This document shows, in pieces, positions 52,846 to 64,000 of a stretch of DNA of 64,000 nt (the first letter of the stretch is position 1; each line of letters begins with the position of its first letter). The stretch covers positions 356,551 to 420,550 of the forward strand of contig VYZI01000284.1 in the NCBI GenBank assembly GCA_013397695.1, in the 5' to 3' direction. This DNA comes from Centropus unirufus. Its lineage: Eukaryota; Chordata; Aves; Cuculiformes; Centropidae. Made by a program: the position numbers and the translations under genes. The notes under the pieces were generated by a model. The model saw nothing but the letters and a program-made list of their open reading frames with translations. It was not told the DNA's origin and did no database searches.

Positions 52846-53706
52846 TGTCAAGGTTTCGATATATAGGGAGGCCACAGGAATGGCTTCCATGAGAAGATGC
52901 TAGAAGCCTCCCCTCTGTCTGACAGAGCCAATTCCAACTCACTCTAAGTCTGATCTGCTGCTGACCAAAGCCAAGCCCATCAGCAACAGCAGTAGCGCAT
53001 CTGTGATAATATATTTAAAAAGAAGGAAAAAGCCCTGAGCAACAGCAATTGTAGACAAAGAGGAGAGTGAGAAGATATGAGAGAACCCACTATGCAGACC
53101 CCAAGTTCAGTGAAGAAGTGGAGCAAGGAGGTTCTCCAGGCATTGGAGCAGAACTCACAAGCAGCCCATGGTGAAGATCATGGTGATCTTCACCGGAAGC
53201 TAACAGAGGAGCAGATATCCCACTGTAATCCAAGGAGGACTCAATGTCAGAGCAGGTGGATGCCTGAATGGGGCTGTGATCCCACAAGGAGCCACACAGA
53301 AGGAATCTGTCCCTGAAGGACTATGTTCCACGGAAGGGACCCACTTTGGAGGAGTTAGTGAAGAACTGAAGCCTGTGGGAAGGACTGACATTGGAGAATT
53401 TGATGGAGGACAGCCTTCTTTGTGGGGGACCCCATGCTGAAGCAGAGAAAAGGCATGAGGAGTTCTCCCCATAAGGAGGAAGGAGTGGCAGAGACAATGT
53501 GTGATGATCTGTCTGCAACAAGAAGCAGAGGAAATTGGGAGCAAAGTTAAGCCCAAAGGAAGCAGCGAGGGTAAGGGGTTTTAAGTTTTGTTTCTATGTC
53601 TCATAACCCTACTTTGAACTGACTGGTACTAAATTCAACTACTTTCTCTGAGTTCTCTTTCTCAGACAGTGGCCACCAGGCATTCAACCAGGGTCAAACC
53701 AGCACA
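52846..53706 (+). mobile_element. Solo LTR, avian ERVL-like endogenous retrovirus
   Basis: About 860 bases resemble a common avian ERVL-type long terminal repeat. It opens with TGTCAAGGTTT (52846) and closes with a TCAAACCAGCACA-type end (53706), matching the TG...CA rule. Landmarks in order are 'ccaaagccaagcccatcag' (about 52965-52983), a 'gaggagcagatatcc'-style repeated-module region (53206-53220), 'gaagaactgaagcctgtggg' (about 53361), 'cccatgctgaagcagag', 'gaggaaggagtggcagagac', and a U5-like end 'tggccaccaggcattcaacc'. A degraded poly-A-signal region (about 53625-53635) precedes the U5-like end. No gag, pol or env sequence lies on either side, so this is a solo LTR left by recombination. 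No clear 5-bp target duplication is visible, consistent with age. Small open frames inside are meaningless LTR translations. Family name is inferred. Confidence 0.8.
53170..53194. other. Perfect 11-bp inverted repeat inside the LTR
   Basis: The arms ggtgaagatca (53170-53180) and tgatcttcacc (53184-53194) are exact reverse complements separated by TGG. LTRs of this family contain repeated modules of the form 'catggtgaa'. The hairpin may come from such a module by mutation or inversion and is not necessarily a conserved structure. Confidence 0.6.
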
Positions 53707-56700
53707 CTAGAGAGTAGTCACAGGCGTTACGCCAGCAATGGCTTGGGCTTTGTGTTAATCCTGTAGGACTGGACCCCATGACAATTTGCTTCTCACTCTG
53801 TGGGCCTCCAGATTGGCGTGCAGTAGCAAAATAGGGTGCACCATTCTTTTAAAGATAAAAGGACTTGTTCAAATTTTACATAATCGTAGAATTATTCTTT
53901 ACAGTGGATTTACATAGACATTGTCAGTGGGGAATTTTCTCCACAGCTTCAATTACTGCATTTTCATGTGCATTGTCTGATAGATGTGCTGGATCTCAAA
54001 TACCTGCTTTCCTGATTAATGTGGATTATTCCTCCTATTGTAATTACCTGTGAATTTTAGGGTAGCAAATATGTGAGAAGAATTTGTAGAAAAGCCACAG
54101 TATTTTTGAAAGGCAAATATTTCCCAAGAATCCCTGTATGCAGGCTGACACATTTCATTCCTTATGCTGATACTCTGCATTACAGCATTTGACTTGATGT
54201 AAATGTGATAGTGCTAAGTAATATTGACACACTGCAGTGAAATACACTAAAGAACCACACTAGGAAACACCTGGATATTGAGCGGTTTCAAGAACTGAAA
54301 GCTTTTCATCATCAATTTAGCTCTCAACACAACTGCCCTCAGATGTCTGTTGTCTTCTGTTTTCCCTCCTAATTAAAAGCTTACCATTTCAGCTGGTCAT
54401 GCTTGTGAACCAGGTACACCAAATCCCCCAGGAACAAGAGCGTGTGGGAGCAAACTCTGCCTTAGTGTTAGGCACCATTTTGCATGTAGCCTGAGAACTA
54501 GGTCAGGCTGGCAACCAGTTCTACACAGCTTGTGAATAGACATAAACACAGTTGAGCTGATAGGGTAGAAATTCGTTTTAATGGGATATGTGCTCATAAA
54601 TCAGTCAGGACTCATCTCTGCAGGCACAGGCAGGCAGATCTGAACTCCAGTATTCACACAAGAGGCCAGATGTAAGCATACTCTGTTGTTTTGGAAGTCA
54701 TTCAGATATATCCCTGCATTTCTGCACTTTCTTGAAGAGCACAGACTTTCTTATGTTGTTTGGGGGGGGGATGTGGTGTGTTAGTAAGTCAGTGGCAGAG
54801 GAAAAAGCCCTGTGTTACCATTATCTTCCCATACACTAACTTACTTGTCTAGAGACACAAGGCTTTCTGAAAGCAATTTTTCACCTTTTATTTTTAATAG
54901 GCAAAATACTTCCACAGTTAGGATTCCTATTAAAAATAAGGAGGATAACACAGAAATATGATGATACTGTGAATGGAGCTTACAAAGACAGATGCTGATA
55001 TTGGCAGAATTCTGCTGAGGGGGTTAGAAATATTCTCCTGAGTGATATTTAGTGACCTTGCTAATTTTCACCAATGTCATTCCACAACTTCAGGTCAAAA
55101 CAGACTGAAGTGAGAGTAAAGACGAGCTTGAATCATCTGAGCTACATTTAAAGTTAAACAGGGTTGCTGATAAGAGCTTTATGATCTTGAGCTCATTATA
55201 ACCTGTGCAAGCAGAACTATATTGATACATTAAATTGAACATTAACACTAAAAACTCTGTGAGCAGTCTTTTCATTGCTCTGGGAACACGTACAGCCCAT
55301 GCCGGTACAGAAAGCAAACACAAAGAGCTTAAGGAGTTATCTGCTCATGCAATGTACCCATTTGTTTAAAAGTTCTCTAGCCACTCGTTTTTTTCCTTCT
55401 ACCAAATAATAGGCATGGTGTCCATCATCTCCTTCTGAAAGCCTTTTTTATTACCAGTGACCATAATCCAGGGTCACTACTTCCTGGCAGTGATGTATTG
55501 TAAGTCTGCAATTAACAACAAAATCTGATATAACCCTCAAAGGACTCAAAGGATTTCCTCTTTTCTTTGGGGTTTTGCTTCCATTTAACTTTATAGAGAG
55601 CTGATGGTGCGGATAGGGTCAGATCTACAGTGATAGGACCCACATCCCTAGACCTGTTTATTGTGTCATCACCAATTCAGTGTTTTACCTATTTATTCGG
55701 TGCCATAGTATGTTTGTGCTGTTACCACAGGAAATCTCAGCCTTTTACATATGCATGTGCGAACTGAGTCTGGAGGCTACAAAGTTAAAAAGCTGTAATA
55801 GTTCCCATAGTTCCCATGTAGTGATCCAGGAACCAGTCTTAACTTTGAGCCAATAGACTCTATTTCTGTTGTCCCTCAAGGGGACAAGCCAACGTCTGCC
55901 TCTTTGAGAAATCCAGCTCAGCTCATTCCTGAAACACAGTGCCAGACATGCTGACATGCATTGAGTGAAGTGTTATAATTGAATGGTTTGGACAATTTGA
56001 GACTTGAGATGTGATGAATACTTCAGCAGAAATCCTCCTGATACATTCCCTTCATCTACAAAGAGAGTGGGTGGTTTGATATCTGCATCACTAGTTACCC
56101 ACCAAGCCTTACTGGGAATAATTAACACCTGATCCAAAGACATAGCAGTTATTTCTTACCAAAAAAAAAATTGCGTGCAGAAATGAAGAGATGCCATTTT
56201 ATTATTAACCTGCTGTGCTCTACAGAAAAAAACATCATCAGATTAAGGACCAGATCCTGCTCTCATTTATGAATGTGAAACTGTTAAACCCAAACAGGAG
56301 TGCTGCACATGTGTGAGCAGGATTTTACCAATGCTCACTGATAACACCTTTCCTCACAGTTCATATACAATGTGGTATACATCTGTGAGACTCTGAGGTA
56401 TAAAAAAGTGGCAACGTGTTGAATTTGGAGGATGGTAAACAAAAATATAGGTGATCTGAAAAAGACAGTAAAGGGGAGCTTTTTCACTAAGATTTCACTT
56501 TGTTTAAGTCACTTGTTAATAAGGCCATCCTTAAAGTTTCATCTGTCAATTTGTGTTTAACTCTGCTATGGATAGATCTGAAAGGGTTGCCTACAGCAAA
56601 ACGTGCACAGTACTTCTCATTATAAAACTCCAGCTTTATGGCTTAGACTTTTGTCCTGGTTTTAACTGTGCTCAAATGCACAACATCAGGTGCCTTTCTA

Positions 56701-57397
56701 GGGAAGAATTTTGTTATGTACTTTTGGGAAGTTGTCCTTCTAATATGTCATCATTTTTTTTTTCACCTGTTTCTGAGAACAAGGGAAAACACAGTTTAAC
56801 AAATTAGAAATACATTTACACGTTTGTTTTTTTTTATGGGGAGCTAGCTGTTTGACCTTGAGCAAGAGATTTGCAATTTGACAGAGATGTTACCTTTAGT
56901 CAAGGATGGATCTTTTGTAACCAAGCACTCACTAATCTGCTTTAATTCCACTGAATCAGGAGCCCTGACAATATCAGGTTCATCAACCCAAAGAATTTCT
57001 GAAACTTTTCAAACAAGACTTTTCAAAGGCTGATTTGAATCACTTGTTACTAAAAACACAAATGATTTTCCGGATATACAGCTGGAAGCTGCTCCTACCA
57101 AGCCATGCTCCAAACATTGTTACATGTCCCATGCCAGGACCCATACCACCTATATACAACTGGGCAAGGAGCTCCTTTCCTTGGCCCCTGCCTTCACCCC
57201 TACTCCCCCACATTTCCTCCAGCACCACTGCTACTCTGTGCTGCTGTCTTTTTCCCACCAACAATCACAGGTACTCTTTCTAAAGGGAGATGTGGACAGG
57301 AGGGCTTTCACACGCTGTCTTGAGTTTCTAGCCGTGACTTTCAATATGTAAAATTCTTGCTGAAGTGACTTATTCCCAGTGATACTCTCAGTATCCG
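53707..57397. other. Unique A+T-rich DNA, no gene seen
   Basis: There is no recognisable exon. Immediately right of the LTR, about 53860-54060 contains closely spaced homeodomain-like words (GATTAATG, GGATTA, TAATTACC), which makes it a weak enhancer candidate. A run of nine G (about 54761-54769) is simple sequence. The part from about 57100 to 57280 is pyrimidine-rich. Confidence 0.5.
56246..56325 (+). repeat. Possible ancient sauropsid repeat fragment
   Basis: The segment opens with 'gaccagatcctgctctcatt' and later contains a partially complementary 'gagcaggatttt', suggesting a decayed palindromic (MITE-like) element. It shares its first 13 bases, with one difference, with 50899 onward. 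No consensus could be compared, so this is a tentative label. Confidence 0.25.
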
Positions 57398-58088
57398 TAC
57401 CAGCTGGGGGATGGAGAGAGCAGCCCTGCGGAGAAGGACCTGGTGGTCCTGGTGGATGAGAAGCTGGACATGAGCTGGCATTGCGTGCCTGCAGCGCAGA
57501 AGGCCAACTGAATATTGGGCTGCATCAAAAGAAACATAGCCAGCAGGTCAAGGGAGGTGATTTGGCCCCTCTTCTCTGCTCTGGTGAGACCACACCTGGA
57601 ATATTGCATCCAGCTCAGGAAAGACATGGATAGGGTCCATAGGAGAGTGATAAAAATTATCGAAGATCCAGAGCAACTCCTTTTTGAAAACAGGCTGAGA
57701 CAGTTGCGGCTCTTCAGCCTGGAGAGGAGAAGACTCTGAGGAGACTTTATTGCAGTCTTTCAGTATTTAAAGGGGTCTTTTAAGAAAGGTGGGGAAAAGC
57801 TTCTTAGCGGGTTCTGTAGCAACAGGACAAGGAGTAATGATTATAAATGAAAAGAAAATTTTAGACTAGATATTAACAAGAATTTATTTTGTCAAGGCTG
57901 GTGAAACACTGAAACAGGTTGCCAGAGAGGTGGTATATGCCCCATCCCTCTAAATATTCAAGGCCATGCTGGATGGCGCTCTGAGCAACCTTATCTAGTG
58001 CAAGATGTCCCTGCTCACTGCAAGAGGGTTGGACTAGATAACCTTCATGGTCCTTTCCAATCCAAACCATTCCATGATTGTATGACTT
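57398..58088 (+). mobile_element. CR1 LINE, 5'-truncated 3' end (copy 3)
   Basis: A forward CR1 3' end. It begins in ORF2 at 'cagctgggggatggagagag' and continues through 'gcagccctgcggagaagga', 'ctctggtgagaccacacctgg', 'ctcttcagcctggagaggag', 'gttgccagagaggtggt' and 'ggttggactagataacc', ending with 'ccatgattgtatgac' at about 58088 in place of the usual CR1 terminal ATTCTATG-type repeat. The copy has internal deletions, including one after 'ccagctcaggaaagacatgg'. The 5' end is truncated. Downstream of the 74-codon open part the frame is closed by stops, so it cannot be mobile. Confidence 0.93.
57515..57739 (+). pseudogene. CR1 ORF2 C-terminal fragment, 74 codons
   Basis: Inside CR1 copy 3 a 74-residue stretch is still open and corresponds to the region just after the reverse transcriptase of CR1 ORF2. 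It contains the familiar CR1 words S-R-S-R-E-V-I, A-L-V-R-P-H-L-E-Y-C and L-F-S-L-E-R-R-R-L, then stops. CR1 ORF2 proteins run to several hundred residues and include endonuclease and reverse-transcriptase domains, all missing here. The ATG at its start is internal to ORF2 and is not a genuine start. It is a relic, not an expressed gene. Confidence 0.85.
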
Positions 58089-58379
58089 CAACAACTTCTG
58101 TGAACATAAACTGACTGTTGACAGAGGTTTTAGTTAGCCCTGGATTATGATTATGATTAATAATAATAACAAGCAAATTCTCAAAAAGTAGTATTTAATT
58201 TACTCCTAGGCAACACGGCAAGTTCAACTTGAACTACCTGAGTACATAGATGTTGAAATTTTTTCTTCCTTTCCTGGAGGGAGAAGAAAATTGAATTACA
58301 GCTGCAGGATAGCAGCAGTGAATTAATAGCAGGACTGCTCCCAAGTCCTTCACCCAGGAGCCCCACTACCCAGAGCACT

Positions 58380-58515
58380 CCCTTGCCATGCAAGATGCAG
58401 GGATCTCCTACCTCCCTTGGCTGCCAAAAAGGAGGATATCCTGCAGGAATCAGGATGGAAAAAATCACAGAGATCTGCTTTCAAACACACAAGCCCTTCT
58501 TCAGGTCTTGAAGAA
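58380..58515 (-). repeat. Probable ancient sauropsid interspersed repeat
   Basis: Read on the minus strand, the segment gives 'gacctgaagaagggcttgtg' and then 'tttgaaagcagatctctgtg', followed by 'ggatatcctcc'. This resembles an old repeat frequent in crocodile, turtle and bird sequence whose 3' part reads CTGAAGAAGGGCTTGTG...CGAAAGC...AAAGATAT. The match is by recall and diverged; boundaries are uncertain. Confidence 0.4.
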
Positions 58516-60612
58516 AGAGCTCACATACAAAAAAAACCAAAAGTATTTATTTTTAAAATTAGACACACTGGCTTATTTATTTGTATGAAGTTGGAAAGTG
58601 TCAAGGGCTCAGCGTAGGAGAGCACATATCCAAGTGGAGATTGGAGCTGGGGGATTGCCCTCAGTCAGAGGAGAAAATTAATCTTGGATCTGTTGGTCCA
58701 CAGAATTTTCATATATCTTTGAACTTCCAAGAGTGTTTAGAAAAAGAAAACCATCCTCAATTCCTTTTCCACATTAGGCTACATCAGATTTTTCACACCT
58801 GAAATAAACACCTTTTCACACCTTTAGCTGAGTTTCATGTCAGTGAATGAATACAATGGTATTAATTTCTGTTGTTAATTTTAGGGAAATGTTATTCTAT
58901 TCAGTCCAAAGTGAAACCTTAATTTGGTAATTTGTTGGCTTGGTTTCTGAATGGACCCCAGAATTTCTCACTATCTTTCTTGTTTCATGCAATGCCTTAC
59001 ATCACTACTGCTTCTTGGAGGCAACTAATGCAGAACTGGAAGGATAATTTAGGCGACAGCCATTCAACTCAACATACTTTCTATTAATTACAGAGGAGTG
59101 GGAGTATTGTTTCTCCTCCAGCTGGGAAAAAATAAATGAAAAGAAGACATAGAACTGTAGGTCATATCCCCACCTTGTCCTGCAAGCTGCAATATGTCAT
59201 GTCTGTGGAGTTGCACCCACTTACAGGAGGTCTGAATTTGATCTTACTCCTTTTGGATGTTTCCCTTTAGTAGCTCACGTTTTGGTCATTTAGCAGGAAC
59301 CTAGCACACATGTGGGAGAGGTGTCACAGCATCAGTTACTTGAGATTATTGTAAATCATGTGCCAGCACCTGAAGGAGATGTTAGGGTGTATGTCAGCTC
59401 ATCATAATAGATGCGGTGTTGTACCAGGCTGCACAAACCCAGATGTATTTATAATTCCTCCAGCTGCAGCTCTGTTATTACTTAAGAATGGAGCCACCAA
59501 TAGATTTGTCATAGATAAGTTCTCTCTCTAATATAAAGGAAGTGATGAAAGGAAATATATGATGACTCAAGTTATTGGCAATACATAGTCTTTAACTATC
59601 TTCAATTCAGAGCCTACTAGATGCCTGTGCCTTTCATTTGCTCCTCCCCAGATCGCTCAGAGCTCTCTGTGGTACAACCTGATGTGATCTCACTTCAGGT
59701 TCCAACAAGAGGGGACAGATATCCCTATCAGAAGTAATTCCTGATAGTCTCCCAAAGGTGAGGGAAGATGTGTAGGCAGTGAGACTGACACTCTCTGACT
59801 GACATGTAGTCATTGTGTTGTTGATGTGGAATAAGACATCCTGGCCAGTCTGGGAAAGATCCTTCTTGTTGCATCTGTCCCTGCTGAAATGTTTTGGACA
59901 TGTATAAAAGATGTTGGCTTTTCACATTACATTCAAGCATGGCTCAGGGACCCTTGAGCTAAATTCAGCAATGAACTTGAACTGGGGTTCTGTAAACCCT
60001 GTAGATATTTTGGCATCATTCTGTACTGAAGCTGTTCTACCTCTGCCAACTGCCATCCTAACAGAGAGCATTCTGCACCATATTTAATTATTTTTGTCCT
60101 GTAATCAAGTGACTTCAATAGCTGTAAATTAATTGTTCACATTTAAGAAGAAATGAAAATGTATATACATATAGAAGGTTGGGAGCTAACCGATAGGGAC
60201 CAGCTACCAGATCAGGCCTCTAGAACAAGAGCGGATTACTCAGACCACATCATGAATACTCAAAGATAGAAATCAGAACATCGATGGTGGAGTGGGATGA
60301 GGTGATCAGGTAACTTTGGCATCAGAAAAGCAAGCTGGAGGGAGCAGAAAACTAAGCACATTTCCCTCTTCTAATGACAGTGAAGATAAATGGCACCACA
60401 TTGTGCTACATGACTTAGGCGCTAACAACCAAACTTGTCCAGGGACTGATTGAACAGGCATGGTGTGCTAAGTTGTGGGGTTCGAACACAGGGAGTATCT
60501 TATTGTAGCAAGTTTTCTGGGAGTGTTCAAGGAAAGGACCACGTAAAGACTACCTATGACTTCTGTGCCTTTAAAGACACTTCAAAATGGGTGTGCTTCA
60601 ACTATAACACAA

Positions 60613-60642
60613 TTTTAATATACTTACTTTTAATATACTTAC
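60613..60642 (+). repeat. 15-bp tandem duplication
   Basis: Two perfect, abutting copies of ttttaatatacttac (60613-60627 and 60628-60642). It is a recent slippage-type duplication. Confidence 0.95.
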
Positions 60643-63258
60643 CTATTAATGACAAAAAATTCCATAGTTAGGAATCCAAAACCCTGCATCAAACCATGTG
60701 GGAAATATTTAGAGGAGGTAAAATTTGTGCTTTTAGATCAAAGTTGTAATGTAATGCTAGAACCTGTTGATAATATCATAAGACCATATGTGAAAGAAAT
60801 CAATGTTTTTTTTTGTTAAAAGGTCTTAGAAAAGTGAAAAATACAGCAGCTGTATAAGTGTAGAAAAAAATCCTGGGCATTATTAAGCTTGCCTTTTTGT
60901 GATTCTTAATGTCTATGTGCATAATTCCAAATCAAACATATTCACATTATTAACTTTTATAAGTTTATTAGTCTCAGTGCTAATGAAACCATTCATCCTT
61001 TGCAAATGCACATGGCTCCCTAATGAAACTTCAATAGATGGATCAGCAGTTAAGTGAGTACATCCAAATGTTTATGCCAAATTCTGTTTGCTGCAGTGAA
61101 TAGGGAGACCAAATCTCTTCAGAGCAGATATCTATACTAACCAACCAACAGATGTAACAATGCAACCTATATATTAAAACTCCCTTTACCTATTAAGAAA
61201 ACGATATGTTATACAGAACACTGGCATTTAGGATATAATTTTCCTTTTTCTTACACTGGTATTAGCCAGAGAAATTTCACTTGAAAGAACCAACTTAAAA
61301 ACTAGTAAAAAACCTGGCAAAATGAGAGGATAAATCAAAGCAATAAAATTGTGAATATACCAGGAGAGATATTTTCACAGAACTCAACGGGAATTCAGTG
61401 ACATTTATGTCCTTACTAGCTGAGTTTTGAAACCTAAAGCTTATGCTGCTAATTATAATTTTAATTCTGTTTCCATCCTTTCATCCTTTTTCTTTGTTTA
61501 CCTGCCTGCATCTTTCCAGTTCAATTTAATACATGGTATATATTTAGATGCTACAATGGGAAGTAACTGATATTCCATATGACCGAATTCCTTTTCTTTG
61601 TAGAGTTGTTAATGGTTTCCCTTCCTGGCTCTCAATTCAGAAAGCTATACCGAAAGGGCACTTCTGAATTAGGGAGTTTCAGCATTACTGTTATCAAGTT
61701 ACTAGTGCAAATTCTGTGTCTTGACATTACAATAATTTGATATTCTTTTCTTTAGCATGAAATGTTTAAAAAATGTACATGATTTGGGAGTTCAGGATTC
61801 ATCTTCAGGATCTCAGAAAATGGAAATTTTAATTATTATGTCAAGTAAAATTAAAAAATACATTTTCTTTTGGTCTATACATATTATCTTAATTTTTCCA
61901 TTATTTTCTACACTGAGGTGTAAATACTGTGCCTGCAGCCAAATATGTATATCTACATAAACCAAACAGAAAACATTCTTAAACCATCGAAGTATTTACT
62001 TTTTAAAAGACATTTTAATCCTATTAACAGTAAATTATATTACCTATTGTGAAAGCAGACATGAAAGAAATATCTGAAGCATGCAGTTAATTATGATACC
62101 AAGTGAAACATAATATTTATGCTCTCCTTGTGTAGCTGGAACAATTTTTCTTTCACTAACTGTGAGTCATCCGTTGATTGAAGTCTTTAAACTGATGATG
62201 AGAGAGTTGGCTGGTACATCTGCCAGAGAGGTTTCATTGTATAGATAATTAATACTAAAAAAAATTTATCTGGATTTTACTCTTTTATATTCCCAGTTCT
62301 CTATTTTTTAAACAAAATCTCCTCCTCCTCTTCCTCCAGCATATCTCTCTGTTTAGCAGTTATGTGCTAAAAAATATTAAGACTTCAAAGTCTCTGATAA
62401 AGCTAGGGAATGATTTTACTGTACAAGGGTCTGAACCATGATTTCAGATCAAAGTTGCATTACCATGTTAGAACATCAGAAATCTTTGAATTCTGATTTT
62501 TTGTATGGTCCAATTTAGCAAGTGGGCTCAGAATACAGTTTGCTTAATGACCTGAGTCTGGAGTCTCCCCCTCTCTCCAGGAGGAAAGTGTTCAGATAGC
62601 CGATTCCTATTTCAATACCCATCTATTTTAAGAGGTTGTTTTCCTCCCATCGCCTTACTTACTTTTTTCACTTGTCCTTATTAGATGCTTGCAGTGGCTG
62701 TTTAATTAGCAAGCTAAAGCAATCGTGTTTGATTCTTATAGCCTTGACTCTGTGTCCCAAACCAGCAGTGAAGTTGTACGTGGCAGAGCATCTTATGTAC
62801 CTCACCCTCTTTATTTGCCAGTTTATTTGCTTGCTTTATCTTTCCTTACTTTTTCTAGTGGATTTCTCTCTTTTATTTTTTTGTTCATCCATTCGACTTC
62901 TATTTTTTTTTTGCTTCCCCTTCTTCCCATAGGATGCCATTATTTTGCCAATTGCTTCTGAAAAGATTTACTTTGAAAGTCCATTGATAGAGCCCCATCT
63001 GAAAAGCTACAAGAAAACAGCCTGAAAGGTGTTCTATGAGGAGTACATCTGCTCTCCTCCCCCAGGAAAACTAATTCATCAGCTTTTTGAAACAGACTGT
63101 CTTCATTGTTTAGGAACTAAGAGATACGGTTTTTGTTTGTTAATATAGGTGCCCTAGATAGAAATCTCATCTACTGTTACAAGCAGGAGTCAACCCCCTG
63201 GCACTCATGACTTTGGTTAGGTTTTACATTCCTGCCTTCATAATTTTATGGTTTTCAG

Positions 63259-63294
63259 GTGTTTAAGATCCTGTTTTCAGGATCTTGAAAACAC
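63259..63294. other. Hairpin with 15-bp bulged stem
   Basis: The inner arms aagatcctg and caggatctt (63265-63273 and 63278-63286) are exact complements around TTTT. The outer arms gtgttt and aaacac (63259-63264 and 63289-63294) also pair, with a two-base bulge (GA) on the 3' side. A partly repeated GTTTTCAGG word (63251 and 63273) overlaps the left arm and the loop, so the structure may come from a local duplication with inversion. At 36 bases it is shorter than a typical microRNA precursor. No Rho-like or Pol III context is apparent. Confidence 0.6.
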
Positions 63295-64000
63295 TGTTTC
63301 TTCTTTTCCCCTCATAGCACTAGTTTTAAAAAATTCTTTATGCTGTGACTAATACTCTTATAATCTGGAGTTGCTTGCCATGCAAGTTCTTCTATTCAAT
63401 CATTTTAAAAAATAATTTTCTACGGCAACCTATGGGCCTCACTTAATCCTTTACTTCCTTGATGGTACATGCCCCAAACCTGCAGCCAAATATATCAACC
63501 TTAAGGTGTATTTCAAGCCTATGAAACCAATGATAGGGCAAAGAGCACGGTGTGGGTACTTTTCTCCTTTGCCTTTGAGCTCACTGGACCACAGCACCAA
63601 ACATGAGCCATACTGTAGGCCAATTTCAGCATTTCTTCCTTCCTTAGCTTATCACTAATGAGTCAGATATCGTCTGACTGCATTTTATATGTGGTTACAT
63701 ACATAATCACACAGCCTCCACAGAAAAAAAAGAGCCAGTTGCTAAAATGAAGTAAATTTCAAAAGATGCTATAAAAAAATCTGAATGTCTAATATCTTCA
63801 CACATTTCAAATTTTCCTAATGCATGACTTCACTCACCTTACCTAAACATTCACTTATAATTTTCCTCCATCATTCTCAACTCTGTAAGCTTTTAGGAAC
63901 ATTTGTCATAAATCAGATTTTCATTGTTTCTGGCTATCACCTCTTTACAGTGAAAAAGATGTTACGAGTTAAAAAGTAAGAAATGCAGTACGGTCCGAAG

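Larger units (their letters stand above)
58516..64000. other. Unique A+T-rich DNA, no gene seen
   Basis: No exon or transposon is recognised. A 15-bp tandem duplication is at 60613-60642, and a hairpin is at 63259-63294. The segments at about 62080-62260 and 62640-62820 have more even composition and include a TTTAATTAGC homeodomain-like word (about 62700-62709). They are weak candidates for conserved non-coding sequence. Confidence 0.5.

Noticed and set aside
53077..53316. 79-residue open frame as a gene
   Set aside because: It lies wholly inside the retroviral LTR, which has no coding role in this region.

Overview
The window reads as a stretch of bird nuclear genome: A+T-rich, single-copy DNA with sparse repeats. 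All three LINEs are 5'-truncated CR1 copies, which is typical of birds, and one long terminal repeat resembles an avian ERVL-like family. I cannot name the species. The order or family is also out of reach, because no coding exon could be recognised. The longest open frames (172, 150 and 116 residues) have no recognisable domain or codon signature and are about what 64 kb of A+T-rich DNA gives by chance. The window is therefore best described as intergenic 'gene desert' sequence or the interior of a very large intron.

Layout. 1-3667: unique A+T-rich DNA. 3668-4198: first CR1 3' end. 4199-22224: unique DNA with a 17-bp tandem repeat (12759-12831), a 139-nt pure polypyrimidine tract (17543-17681), short microsatellites, a near-palindrome around a Maf/AP-1-type motif (10654-10678), and a G+C-richer patch with two adjacent TCF/LEF-type motifs (about 18870-19260). 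22225-23542: a longer CR1 copy that includes reverse-transcriptase sequence and is interrupted by a perfect (GGGAT)13 array. 23543-33911: unique DNA with AT, TG and TTTA microsatellites. 33912-34371: assembly gap of 460 N. 34372-52845: unique DNA with several mixed-composition patches that look like possible enhancers. 52846-53706: solo ERVL-like LTR. 53707-57397: unique DNA. 57398-58088: third CR1 copy, keeping a 74-codon open piece of ORF2. About 58380-58515: a probable ancient sauropsid repeat on the minus strand. 58516-64000: unique DNA.

There are no genes here to assemble into a pathway. The parts best supported by the sequence are the three CR1 copies, the solo LTR, the tandem repeats and the gap. 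Regulatory suggestions rest on short motifs and composition only, and a multi-bird or bird-mammal alignment would settle them. I saw no tRNA, rRNA, CRISPR array, CpG island or intact transposon, and I did not find convincing evidence of a new biological system.
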